Source: Flavobacteriales bacterium
Lineage (GTDB): Bacteria > Bacteroidota > Bacteroidia > Flavobacteriales_F > PHOS-HE28
NCBI GenBank assembly: GCA_016715995.1
Contig: JADJXF010000013.1
Span: 62,001-126,000, forward strand
DNA: 64,000 nt
Reading direction: 5' to 3'
Positions within the stretch are counted from its first letter, which is position 1, and each line of letters begins with the position of its first letter. Made by a program: the position numbers and the translations under genes. Below the pieces are notes generated by a model, which saw only the letters and a program-made list of their open reading frames with translations, was not told the DNA's origin and did not search any database. Positions 36,651-44,466 of this stretch are shown here, piece after piece.

Positions 36651-37280
36651 GTGGACACGCTGCTCTTCTTCCTGGTGGCTGCTTTGGCAAGCTTCATCGG
36701 CTCGGTGCAAGCCGGCGTGGTAAATACCGCGGTGCTGGCGCATACCGTGAAGTGGGGGCGCACCGCCGGGCGGCGCATGGCGGTGGGCGGGGCGATTCCG
36801 GAGTTCATCTACGCGGGTGTGGCCTTCCTGGGTGCGGGCTGGCTGGTGGATGTACTGGGCATCGGCGCCACAGGCATCACGCTGGTGGTCTCGGCCATTC
36901 TGCTGCTGCTGGGCGTGTACTTCGTCTTCATCTATCGCCCGACCCCCCCCGCCCCGGATGAGGACAAACTCGCGGGCGACCTGCGACGCGGCCTCTTCCT
37001 GGGAATAGCCAATCCGCAGCTGCTGCTCTTCTGGTGCGGGGTGAAGCTCATGCTCGTCTCCTTCGGGATGCGTGGTGAATCAGTCGCCGACCTGCTCGCG
37101 TTCGCGATGGGTGCGTTCGTGGGCGCCATCCTGCTGCTGTTGATTCTGGTAGGGTTGGGGATCAAGGCGCAACAGCGCATGTCGCCGCGTGGGTTGAAAC
37201 GGCTGTTCCGAGGCATCGGCATGGTGCTGCTCGCCAGTGGATGCTACGGACTGTTCCGCTCACAGGGCTGGGTGCCGTGA
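36651..37280 (+). CDS. LysE-family amino-acid exporter
   Basis: 209 aa from a GTG at 36651. Six hydrophobic segments (about 3-25, 40-60, 65-90, 115-140, 145-170, 185-205) with the RhtB/LysE-like first helix and the PxxQ-like IANPQLLLFWCGV motif at the start of the fourth. Predicted inner-membrane exporter of an amino acid or similar metabolite. An eight-C run lies in codons for the RPTPPAP linker between helices 3 and 4 and could slip. No ATG fits; GTG is favoured by the nearby promoter element. Confidence 0.82.
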   Translation: MDTLLFFLVAALASFIGSVQAGVVNTAVLAHTVKWGRTAGRRMAVGGAIPEFIYAGVAFLGAGWLVDVLGIGATGITLVVSAILLLLGVYFVFIYRPTPPAPDEDKLAGDLRRGLFLGIANPQLLLFWCGVKLMLVSFGMRGESVADLLAFAMGAFVGAILLLLILVGLGIKAQQRMSPRGLKRLFRGIGMVLLASGCYGLFRSQGWVP

Positions 37281-37422
37281 TAGCGTCGGCCGATTGAACG
37301 TTCGGCGGACCACTCTAGCCCGCCATCCCTCATTCGGGTGGCCTCTTCACCCATTCGCGTATGATTCGATGGGTTGTTATCCCATGGCACGAAGGGTGCT
37401 CACCATTCTGAAACCCTTCCCC

Positions 37423-37587
37423 ATGAACAACCTCATCAACATCATCATCGTGCTGCTCATCATCGGATGGCTCGTAGGCTATATCGGCTTCGGGTCCATG
37501 GTGGGTGGCCTCATCCACATCCTCATCGTGCTGGCGATCATCGGAATCGTGTACCGGCTGTTCGGAGGGCGCAAAAGCGGCATCTGA
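37423..37587 (+). CDS. Lmo0937-family small membrane protein
   Basis: 54 aa: two hydrophobic helices (LINIIIVLLIIGWLVGYI and GGLIHILIVLAIIGIVYRL) and a basic tail FGGRKSGI. Matches the Lmo0937/DUF5670 pattern of Gram-positive and Bacteroidota stress loci from memory. Function unknown; in other bacteria these genes are often under stress control. It opens the 37-48 kb accessory island. Confidence 0.7.
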   Translation: MNNLINIIIVLLIIGWLVGYIGFGSMVGGLIHILIVLAIIGIVYRLFGGRKSGI

Positions 37588-37814
37588 CCGCAGTGGGAGT
37601 GTCCTGAACGCGCCGGGCGACCAAGTGGCTCCTGGTGGTCATCCTGGTCCTCCAATGGATGAGCCGCATGGCAGCCGATTGCTACGTGCCGGAACAGGTA
37701 GAATGGCTGCAGGCGAGGTGGGCTTGTTGGTAGGCCCCTCCGCCAGGCATAGTCTTGAATTTTCTCGGTGCCGCGCCGAGGGGGGTACTAGGTCTAGCGG
37801 TCCCGGATATGCGG

Positions 37815-38750
37815 TCAAGGTTCATCATCCACCGTGGCGTGCGTGGAAGGGGTCACCCCACTGCCGTGGTCGCGCGCCTGCACATGCGTGAAGTGCGCCC
37901 CGTAGATCATGATCACCGCGGAATAGTATACCCATACAAGGATGATCACCACCGCGCCTGCGGCGCCGTATGTGTCCCCCACGCCAGCGTAGCTGATGTA
38001 TAGCCCAATGAGGAACTTGCCCAGCGAGAAGAGCAAGGCGGTAAGCACCGCCCCACCCCAGACATCACGCCACCGGATACGCGCATCGGGCAGCACCTTG
38101 AAGATCATGGCGAAGATGGAGGCGATGACGCCGAAAGACAGCAGCACTTCCACCGCTGCGATAAGGAGCGCCATACTGCCGGATAACCATATCGCGAGGC
38201 GTTCTCCGAACGCGACGAGGATTGCGTCCAGCACGAGCGATACGAGCATGAGGAAACCGAAGCTTGCGATGAGGGCCAGGGACAGCAGGCGCGTGCCCAA
38301 GTATTTGACGATGGCCCGGCCGGGCTTGGCCGTCACCTTCCAGATCCGGTTCAGTGTGCCTTGCAAGCTTGCGAACACCGTACCCGCGCTGATTACCAAG
38401 GCGGCGATGCCGAGCACTTTGGCCAGGAACCGCGTCTCAGTCACTTGGGCATTCTCCAGCATCTCCTGTAGCGACATGGCCGTTGCCGGTCCGATAAGGC
38501 GGCCTGCTTGGGCCATCAGCGCGTTGCGCACGGAGGCTTCGTCATAGACGGTCGCCGCCACCATCACCGTAATGATCATCACTGCGGGGAGCGAGAAGAT
38601 GGTGTAGTAGGCGATGGCGGCCGCCTGGTTCATCGGATCGCTTTTGATGAACTCCCCGCCAGCCACAAGCGCGGTGGAGCCGAACCGCTTTGCCGCCGCA
38701 CCTGCTCGTGCGTGGAGTGGTTCGCCCCCCCGACCTATGGGCTTGGACAT
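37815..38750 (-). CDS. YihY/BrkB-family inner-membrane protein
   Basis: 311 aa from the ATG at 38750; the open frame continues 99 codons upstream but without a membrane pattern. The core DPMNQAAAIAYYTIFSLPAVMII, GTVFASLQGTLNRIW and WGGAVLTALLFSLGKFLIGLYI segments and six hydrophobic helices mark the family. The GAAGAVVIILVWVYYSAVIMIYGA block near the C-terminus is typical. The family was misannotated as ribonuclease BN; role is uncertain (possible transporter or membrane-stress protein). A seven-G run lies near codon 9. Confidence 0.85.
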   Translation of the reverse strand: MSKPIGRGGEPLHARAGAAAKRFGSTALVAGGEFIKSDPMNQAAAIAYYTIFSLPAVMIITVMVAATVYDEASVRNALMAQAGRLIGPATAMSLQEMLENAQVTETRFLAKVLGIAALVISAGTVFASLQGTLNRIWKVTAKPGRAIVKYLGTRLLSLALIASFGFLMLVSLVLDAILVAFGERLAIWLSGSMALLIAAVEVLLSFGVIASIFAMIFKVLPDARIRWRDVWGGAVLTALLFSLGKFLIGLYISYAGVGDTYGAAGAVVIILVWVYYSAVIMIYGAHFTHVQARDHGSGVTPSTHATVDDEP

Positions 38751-39049
38751 GGCGATGATGTTGGGACAGCGTCGATCCGTTGCGGGCATAGCGAAGCACG
38801 TTCCGGAACGATGGCGCTGACCCGCGGGTCCATTTGACGTGCGCGATTCGTCCGAAAGTGGCGGCCCATGCGGGTCGGCGTGAAGAGCGATCATGGACCA
38901 CCCGAGGCGCGCCTTGCACGCAACGATGCGCATTGGGCATTTCCCTCCCCGTGGTCTATGCCGGAGCATCGCTGCCGATTCGGTGTGATTGACCCCGCAG
39001 GCGAGGAAGCGATCCGGCACGGCGATTACATTCGGATACGTTGGCAATA
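38751..39049. other. Divergent intergenic region between the BrkB and DUF4421-like genes
   Basis: 299 bases with no convincing coding frame. It must hold the divergent promoters; the only clear element is TACGTTGG at 39037 for the rightward gene. I see no repeats or RNA-like folds. Confidence 0.4.
39037..39044 (+). promoter_or_regulatory. -7 promoter element before the DUF4421-like gene (TACGTTGG)
   Basis: TAnnTTGG variant, five bases before the GTG at 39050. A TTG start at 39041 would lie inside it, which favours the GTG. Confidence 0.4.
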
Positions 39050-40147
39050 GTGATCCAGTACTCCTCTTGTTGTTCGTTCGCCAGCATCGTCGTGCTTGCG
39101 TTCGTCACGACTGCGCATGGCCAGTCGGACCGACCTGCCCTTGCCGCAGTCGATACGAGCTATGTGCGCGACTTTTCCAACCGGCCTGCCATCAGGCTTT
39201 ATCTGAGCGCCAAGTTCAACAGCATGGTGGTGCGTTCCAACGAAGACTTCACCGACCTCCGGTACAGGCCCAACGGCAACTACAACATGGGGATCGGCGC
39301 GAGCTACCGTCGGCTTACGCTGAACATCGGCTTCCCAATGCCCTTCGTCAACAACGATGATGAGGCCAAGGGCCGCACGCGCTTTCTTGACGCGCAAGCC
39401 ACCCTGCACACGCAACGGCAGGCGAGCAACCTCTTCTTGCAGGTGTTCAAGGGCTACCACATCACCTCGCACACACCCTCCCGCATCGGATGGGACCAGA
39501 CCACCAGCTATCCCTATCGCCCGGACCTGATCCAGTTCAACATCGGGCTCAGCTCCTTACGCATCGTGAACCATACGCGGTTCAGCTACCGCGCCACCTT
39601 CAACCAGGATGCTTGGCAGCAGCGATCGCAGGGCACTTGGCTCTACGGCGGCTATGCGACGTGCTACGTGGTGAAGGCTGATTCAGCGCTGGTGCCTGCA
39701 CGGCTGCTCGATGAATTCGGGAGCACCGCTCCAATCGCCAAGGCACTGTTCGTGGACCTGGGCCCCATGGGCGGCTACGCCCACACCTTCGTGCATCGCA
39801 CGCATTGGTTCCTTACGGTGAGCGGTGCTCTTGGAGCCGGGCCTAGCGTACAGCGCTTGCGGCTTCCAGCGAGCGACGGGACCACCACGCGCCTGGAGCT
39901 AGGACCAGGGTGGCATGCGCAATTCCGGGCGGGTATCGGATACAACAGCCGGTACCGCTACGTTGGTCTCCTCTTCAATCAGGAGCACATCGGCTATGTG
40001 CTGCGCGCGCAGAACACGTTCGCATGGGATGTAGGGAACTTCCGCCTGATGGTGGTGCAACGGCTGAAGGACCGGCCCAAGCGGCTGGACAGGGGCCTAC
40101 GCTGGTTGAAGAGGAACACGGCGTTGCCCGTTCCCGGGGCGCAGTAA
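39050..40147 (+). CDS. DUF4421-like outer-membrane beta-barrel protein
   Basis: 365 aa from GTG 39050 (TTG at 39041 is the alternative). Signal peptide of ~25 residues ending TAHGQ. The rest has alternating hydrophobic strands ending in aromatic residues (RLYLSAKFNSMVV, YNMGIGASYRRLTLNIGF, LFLQVFKGYHITS, FRAGIGYNSRYRYVGLLFNQ), as in outer-membrane barrels. The YVRDFSNRPAIRLYL start is the DUF4421 type I recall from Bacteroidota. Function unknown, probably envelope structure. Single gene in the accessory island. Confidence 0.65.
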   Translation: MIQYSSCCSFASIVVLAFVTTAHGQSDRPALAAVDTSYVRDFSNRPAIRLYLSAKFNSMVVRSNEDFTDLRYRPNGNYNMGIGASYRRLTLNIGFPMPFVNNDDEAKGRTRFLDAQATLHTQRQASNLFLQVFKGYHITSHTPSRIGWDQTTSYPYRPDLIQFNIGLSSLRIVNHTRFSYRATFNQDAWQQRSQGTWLYGGYATCYVVKADSALVPARLLDEFGSTAPIAKALFVDLGPMGGYAHTFVHRTHWFLTVSGALGAGPSVQRLRLPASDGTTTRLELGPGWHAQFRAGIGYNSRYRYVGLLFNQEHIGYVLRAQNTFAWDVGNFRLMVVQRLKDRPKRLDRGLRWLKRNTALPVPGAQ

Positions 40148-40166
40148 CGGCTCGACCAGCATCCGG

Positions 40167-40625
40167 TCACTCGCGGTCCGAAGCCTCGACCTCGGCCTGC
40201 GCTTCTTCGCGTTCCGCCTTTCGCTCGCGCATGCGCTGCCGCATGCTGCCGATGGCCGTGGCCAACGTGGAAAGCAGGCCCGGCCCTTTCTCTTCCTTCT
40301 CGCCGATCACCTTGCCCAGCAATACGCTCACACCGGTGTAGAGCATCCTCTTGAAGAATCCCTGTCGTGTTGACGCGACGGCCATGCCCACGGCCGCGAC
40401 CGTGGAACCGGAGATGCGCCCGTGCAGCAGTTCATGCACGCGCCTGTAGGGTGCCCAGTTGCGGAGCATGTCACCCATGGCATCGCGCAAGAGCACGCCC
40501 CGCGTGTCGGGGTCCTTCAGCAAGGCCCAGCGTTCCGCCAGTTGCCCGGCATGGACGTCACGCGTACGGCGTGCCTCCGCCTTCGCTGCGAGGAAGTGAG
40601 CGAGGTTCTTGTACCTAGTTGTCAT
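40167..40625 (-). CDS. Hypothetical protein downstream of the holin-like gene
   Basis: 152 aa, mostly charged and helical; a weakly hydrophobic stretch GSTVAAVGMAVASTRQGFFKRMLYTGVSVLLG lies near 73-105, and the C-terminal ~40 residues are Arg/Glu-rich (MRQRMRERKAEREEAQ). I do not recognise the family. The first eleven bases overlap the end of the holin-like gene (ATGACAACTAG), so translation is coupled and the two proteins probably work together at the membrane. Confidence 0.6.
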   Translation of the reverse strand: MTTRYKNLAHFLAAKAEARRTRDVHAGQLAERWALLKDPDTRGVLLRDAMGDMLRNWAPYRRVHELLHGRISGSTVAAVGMAVASTRQGFFKRMLYTGVSVLLGKVIGEKEEKGPGLLSTLATAIGSMRQRMRERKAEREEAQAEVEASDRE

Positions 40626-41028
40626 CGTTCAGGTCGTTGATCCGGTCCAGCACGAAGCGATCGCGAGCGCCATTTTTCCACCACAGGAGGAAAGCGCCGA
40701 GCAAGAGCAGGTAGATGCCTGCCACGAGCACAAATCCCAAGGGGCGCGAGGCAAGCAGATCGCCCAGATAGAAGGCGAGCGCCACGTTCAGGAAGAGCAG
40801 GGCCATGCCGAGTACGACCACGATCGCCGTATGCTCCACCGCCTTGCCCATGAGGGTGCTGGCCTTCTCCGTGGCGTGCAGGGTGAGGTAGCGCCTCTGC
40901 GCCTTCGCATACCCCTGCATATCGCCCACGAGTCCATCCATGAAGGAACTGAAATCGAGATGTCCCCCTTCCGCTGTAGCAGATGCGTGAGAAGGAGTGC
41001 CGTTGCTGCTTTCCGTGTCGTGCTGCAT
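40615..41028 (-). CDS. Phage-holin-family (DUF1469-like) membrane protein
   Basis: 137 aa from the ATG at 41028; the open frame extends 71 codons upstream in non-protein-like sequence. Two helices (AIVVVLGMALLFLNVALAFYLG and PLGFVLVAGIYLLLLGAFLLWW) flanked by the LTLHATEKASTLMGKAVEH amphipathic segment, the Actinophage-holin-3/DUF1469 layout. These proteins occur in chromosomal stress clusters and are not prophage remnants; no other phage gene is nearby. Role unknown, probably membrane-associated. Confidence 0.72.
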   Translation of the reverse strand: MQHDTESSNGTPSHASATAEGGHLDFSSFMDGLVGDMQGYAKAQRRYLTLHATEKASTLMGKAVEHTAIVVVLGMALLFLNVALAFYLGDLLASRPLGFVLVAGIYLLLLGAFLLWWKNGARDRFVLDRINDLNDDN

Positions 41029-41182
41029 GCAAAGCTCGTCCGCAATCCATCGGCCATTGACGAGCTCGTTGCGCGCATGCGCTCCTGTGCGCCTCCGGTG
41101 CGGGTGCGTGTTACCCGAAATGCCCTCCGTGCGGCCTTGCTGCGGAGGCATGTGTGGAGGGCCTTCCCCGATCCGTACCAAC

Positions 41183-42460
41183 CTATCCCCGATCCGTAAG
41201 CGGTACAACCAGGGAGCGGCGCACGAGCACAGCGCAACCAAGTCCCAACAAACAGTACCCGGTGAAGAGATAGAAGCCTACTTCCAAGGAAGAGTTGTTG
41301 GTGGTGAGCACGTGGATCGAGGTGACGTAGCTCTCCAGGTCGCCCAGCTGGCTGTTCACCACGCCGTTGAATCCGATGAACGCCATGAAGATGGCCACAA
41401 CCATTACATCGGCCATGGACCACTTGCCTGCATGATAGATGAGGAAGCGGACGAAGCGGCCGCGTGGCTCGATACCGCGGACCAGTGCGATCAGCGAGAG
41501 ACCCATCTTGCTTGCGGGGATCAGAACGCTGAAACTGAAGACCAGAAGGGCGACAACGGAAAGCGCTCCATCGCCATCGGTGAGGAGCACCCGCACCACT
41601 TCCAGTATGCTCTTGCTCTGGTGGAAGAGCACCTGGTCCTTGAAGACCACGGGTTCGCCGATGAGCACGAGGGAGAACTCCGCGATGCTCGCCTCGATGT
41701 CAATCATGGGAAGGAGCAGCCCCGATAGTAGCAGGGCCAATGCCGCGACAATGGTCGCGATCAACGGGATGCGTTGCAGCGGTGGCGAGAAGGCGGCAAG
41801 CGTGAAGAGTCCCAGGCTTGCGAGCAGGAGCACCAATAAGTACGAGCGCTCCAATCGTTCGAGGTCCAACGAGCGGGCGCGGAGCAGTGCTATGCCGGCT
41901 GTCCTGTCCACCGCCTCGTATTTGACAAGCACCTCGTGGTATGCAGTCCGATCCACGAACCCATCCGTGCGCTCTCCAAGTTCATTCATGCGGTCGAGAA
42001 TGAAACATTGGATCTCCTGCTTATTGCTCGGGTCGGCGGCATAGTCCAGCATCAGCTCCACGTAGCGTGGTATCCCGGATCGGATGTCGTCCACATCCAC
42101 GAGCACGTCCATCAACACGTTCTTCACCAGCCCTCCGAACCCTTTCTGTTTGTTGCGGTCCTGCATCACCTGCTCCACCTCGGTGAGCAAGCGGTTCATG
42201 AGGTCCGTCAGTTGCGTCCTCATCTGCTCGCGGCTCTCTTCCGTGAGTTCGAATTCATTCACCTTCTTCTCCAGGATGGAGCTGATGATCACCCTCCACT
42301 CGGCGGGGTCGAACAGGCCATACGTGATGCTGCCGAGCTCCATCGCATCGACGCGCAGCACGCGCCGTTGCGTGGCCGATGAATGCACGCGCACCATGCA
42401 GAAGAGCACAACAAGGAGAAGTAGCGCCGCAGCGCTGTTGCGGATGATCGATCGCTGCAT
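41183..42460 (-). CDS. PqiA-domain membrane protein
   Basis: 425 aa from the ATG at 42460. N-terminal helix 5-25, a soluble helical periplasmic-type domain to ~210, then hydrophobic segments with the paraquat-inducible protein A pattern: PMIDIEASI, VALLVFSFSVLIPASKMGLSLIAL, and KWSMADVMVVAIFMAFIGFNG. PqiA proteins move lipids or sense membrane stress with MCE partners; no MCE gene is in the window. The N-terminal helical domain (~180 residues) is not part of the usual PqiA and may be lineage-specific. Monocistronic by spacing. Confidence 0.75.
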   Translation of the reverse strand: MQRSIIRNSAAALLLLVVLFCMVRVHSSATQRRVLRVDAMELGSITYGLFDPAEWRVIISSILEKKVNEFELTEESREQMRTQLTDLMNRLLTEVEQVMQDRNKQKGFGGLVKNVLMDVLVDVDDIRSGIPRYVELMLDYAADPSNKQEIQCFILDRMNELGERTDGFVDRTAYHEVLVKYEAVDRTAGIALLRARSLDLERLERSYLLVLLLASLGLFTLAAFSPPLQRIPLIATIVAALALLLSGLLLPMIDIEASIAEFSLVLIGEPVVFKDQVLFHQSKSILEVVRVLLTDGDGALSVVALLVFSFSVLIPASKMGLSLIALVRGIEPRGRFVRFLIYHAGKWSMADVMVVAIFMAFIGFNGVVNSQLGDLESYVTSIHVLTTNNSSLEVGFYLFTGYCLLGLGCAVLVRRSLVVPLTDRG

Positions 42461-42771
42461 GTGATGGCCCGGGAGAATGCTGGTCACCATGCAGGCATCG
42501 GGCCGCGCCTCGCGCTTCGCATCCAGCGCCTCCGTGGCGGATCACCCGACCTCACCGGGTTCCGCAGCGGCGGGCTTGCCGACCCAAGGTGTGGAGATTC
42601 CGCCCCGCTGCTCACTATGGAGGGGTGGAATCTGTACGATCGAAAGCACGCGGCAAGCAGGGGTCAATAGGAGCTTGTCGCCGCCGCTCTAGCGTTTGAT
42701 CGGGCCCGATGATGCACGGCACACCCTTGGGTTGATGACAGGGCATAGAAACCCCAAAAACAACACGCACC
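42461..42771. other. Intergenic region before ytxH
   Basis: 311 bases without a convincing gene. It holds a 12-bp perfect palindrome ATCGGGCCCGAT at 42699-42710, 61 bases upstream of the YtxH start, and a TAGCGTTTG string (42690-42698) just before it; these could be an operator and a weak -7 element. Confidence 0.35.
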
Positions 42772-43086
42772 ATGTCAACCAAAAGCACCATCGCCATCGC
42801 ACTCACCGCCCTGGCAGCAGGCGCAGCCATCGGCCTTCTCGTAGCTCCCGCCTCGGGTGCCGAGACGCGCAAGAAACTCGCGAAGAAGGGAAATGACCTC
42901 AAGGACCGCCTAGCCGAGATGCTCGAAGAAGGCAGCGAGCTCATCGACAAGCTGAAAGGCGACGCAAGCGACCTCGCCGGTAAAGCGAAGGATGCTGCCA
43001 ACACCGCCAAGGATCGCGTGAAGGATGCTGCGAACGAAGTGGCTTCCGGCCCCCGCAGTACCGCTAACGGCGGCTATAAGGGCTGA
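42772..43086 (+). CDS. YtxH-domain protein
   Basis: 104 aa. An N-terminal glycine-rich transmembrane helix (IALTALAAGAAIGLLVAPASG with the G-x-x-x-LLAP motif) and a long charged amphipathic helix with heptad-like repeats DLAGKAKDAANTAKDRVKDAANEV. This is the YtxH/general-stress layout: membrane anchor plus LEA-like cytoplasmic helix. Function unproven in Bacteroidota; the composition suggests membrane or desiccation protection. A hairpin 27 bases after the stop may end the transcript. Confidence 0.8.
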   Translation: MSTKSTIAIALTALAAGAAIGLLVAPASGAETRKKLAKKGNDLKDRLAEMLEEGSELIDKLKGDASDLAGKAKDAANTAKDRVKDAANEVASGPRSTANGGYKG

Positions 43087-43536
43087 ACGGATCGCGCCCG
43101 ACCAACTGACAACCCCGGCACCTGGTGATCCAGGATGTCGGGGTCGTCGTTCCTGACTGTCGCCAGGGCCACCTCGCAGTGCTTGCTATAGCGTTAGAGC
43201 GGTCATCCATCGTCTCACGTGGTTCCACAGGAGCACTCACCTAGGCGCGGCAGCATGCGCACCGAACTCCCCGTCTCGGGGCCAATGGGCGGCGGGTCGG
43301 GGTGGTCGCTCCACAACAGGTGATTTCACGGTGATTCGACCTCGGCGGTGCTTCCGTGCTGCATTGCAAGCTGGGCGCAGCGCTCCGGGGAGCGCAGGAT
43401 TCCATCACGCGCTGTCGGGCGCTACGGACAGCGATCTGCTTGAACTACGAAGGTGAACGGTTGAAGTTCCGACAACGGACAGGCCGAGCACACGAACCGC
43501 TCCGGCTATGGCGTCGGTGCTAATCCCCAGATCGTC
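43087..43536. other. 450-base intergenic region after ytxH
   Basis: No reading frame that I trust. It holds a hairpin at 43113-43143 (arms CCCCG/CGGGG and CCTGG/CCAGG with a small internal loop) that could terminate ytxH, and a compact inverted repeat GCGCTCC-GG-GGAGCGC at 43380-43395. The rest is featureless. Confidence 0.35.
43113..43143 (+). terminator. Possible hairpin terminator after ytxH
   Basis: Arms CCCCG...CGGGG and CCTGG...CCAGG around a TGAT loop, 27 bases after the stop. No T-run follows, so it may be only a processing or stability hairpin. Confidence 0.35.
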
Positions 43537-43920
43537 ATGTCAGACCAGAACCAGAATACCGGCACCGCCCCAGGCGGCACCACGAGCAAGCCTGCTTCTT
43601 CGGAGAACAAGGGCACCAACCCGTCCACGGAACAGCGCGAACAGGCGCCGAAGACCCCGAACCACGAGCAGGGTCGCGAGCACGCACCGAATGTGAACGC
43701 CCAGAACGAAGCGGCGGATGCACGGCGCACGACGGAACAGGCCCATGTGCCCAGCGCCACGGGTAATGCCGCTGAAAAGTCCAACGGCAACGCGAACGAT
43801 CGCAAGGACAACGTAGCCGGTGATGCCAAGCGCACCACGGCCGATGGCCAACACGATTCCAAAAAAGAGAACGAGCCCGCCAAGATCGTGGCCGGCGACG
43901 AAACCAGCGGTAAGCGCTGA
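43537..43920 (+). CDS. Hydrophilin-like disordered protein
   Basis: 127 aa, no hydrophobic stretch, rich in Asn, Thr, Glu, Lys and Ala with no Cys, Trp, Tyr, Phe, Leu or Met beyond Met1. It fits an intrinsically disordered, hydrophilin-like protein. Two other genes in the island (47418-47771 and 47776-47973, minus strand) have the same composition. Likely role is protection in desiccation or osmotic stress, inferred from composition only. A strong hairpin follows the stop by 21 bases. Confidence 0.6.
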   Translation: MSDQNQNTGTAPGGTTSKPASSENKGTNPSTEQREQAPKTPNHEQGREHAPNVNAQNEAADARRTTEQAHVPSATGNAAEKSNGNANDRKDNVAGDAKRTTADGQHDSKKENEPAKIVAGDETSGKR

Positions 43921-43941
43921 TGCAACTGTGATCAGGTTCCG

Positions 43942-43964
43942 CAAGCGGGCGATTCGCCCGCTTG
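43942..43964 (+). terminator. Hairpin terminator after the disordered-protein gene
   Basis: Perfect 10-bp stem CAAGCGGGCG / CGCCCGCTTG with a three-base loop ATT, 21 bases after the stop; tail TGGTTC is only weakly T-rich. Confidence 0.6.
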
Positions 43965-44007
43965 TGGTTCACGGTCGCGCAAACCCTCAACATCCAGCAC
44001 GAGCGGC

Positions 44008-44115
44008 ATGAGAACCTTTTTGGTGCGTTGGAGCAAGGGGCGTCGGCCCATTGAAGTGAACTGGATGATCCTGGTGATCGCGCTTCTTGGCATTGGCCTA
44101 TTGTTCTTCTATTGA
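44008..44115 (+). CDS. 35-residue single-pass membrane peptide
   Basis: A short frame from ATG 44008 to TGA 44113-44115: a basic head (MRTFLVRWSKGRRPIEVN) and one hydrophobic helix (WMILVIALLGIGLLFFY) at the C-terminus, the positive-inside layout of a small inner-membrane peptide. A diverged copy with the same length lies at 47179-47286, but with TAG at codon 8. Seven of the eight other changed codons fall in the hydrophobic half, and all but two keep a hydrophobic or neutral residue, so the frame looks selected. I do not recognise a family. Confidence 0.5.
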   Translation: MRTFLVRWSKGRRPIEVNWMILVIALLGIGLLFFY

Positions 44116-44122
44116 TCCCGCT

Positions 44123-44257
44123 ATGATCCCTTCAACCCGTCAGCGTGATATCGCTTCGCTGAAGGAACTCCTGATATCCTGGATTAGGGGAACCAAGAAT
44201 GACAAGAACGAACTGCACAACATCCACGACCTGCTTGTGGACAGCCAAAAGGGCTAG
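44123..44257 (+). CDS. Possible 44-residue protein
   Basis: Seven bases after the previous small gene: MIPSTRQRDIASLKELLISW then a charged stretch rich in Lys, Asn and Asp, ending LLVDSQKG. Amphipathic helical character and tight spacing suggest a partner of the 35-residue peptide, but no homology can be seen. It is absent from the second copy of the peptide locus. Confidence 0.3.
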   Translation: MIPSTRQRDIASLKELLISWIRGTKNDKNELHNIHDLLVDSQKG

Positions 44258-44466
44258 TTGGACCAAGCGCGCATGCGTGGCGTAAACCCATTTCAGGACG
44301 AGTCAAGTAGTGGACCGGTAGGTGTGCTTGGTGCGTGGCTGCGATCCGGGCCGGGGTCCATACCACGGTGAGTGATCCTCCTGGCCTGATCCGGGTGCGA
44401 TCGTTCACATACGGCATGGCACCCCGATGTGACCATGCCAACCTCTAACGGATGGTCCTCGAACCC

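Noticed and set aside
37281..37422. GCCGA...TCGGC hairpin after LysE as a terminator
   Set aside because: Stem is only five pairs with a long loop and no T-run.
37588..37814. A short open frame after the Lmo0937-like gene
   Set aside because: Arg/Pro/Gly-rich translation without a start context or protein-like composition; treated as intergenic.
38868..39050. Short plus-strand frame before the DUF4421-like gene
   Set aside because: No protein-like features, and it runs across the promoter element of that gene.
40615..41028. Holin-family gene as a sign of prophage
   Set aside because: No integrase, capsid, tail or lysis gene is near; this family is common in chromosomal stress clusters.
43380..43395. 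GCGCTCC-GG-GGAGCGC inverted repeat as a terminator
   Set aside because: The loop is only two bases, no T-run follows, and no gene ends nearby.
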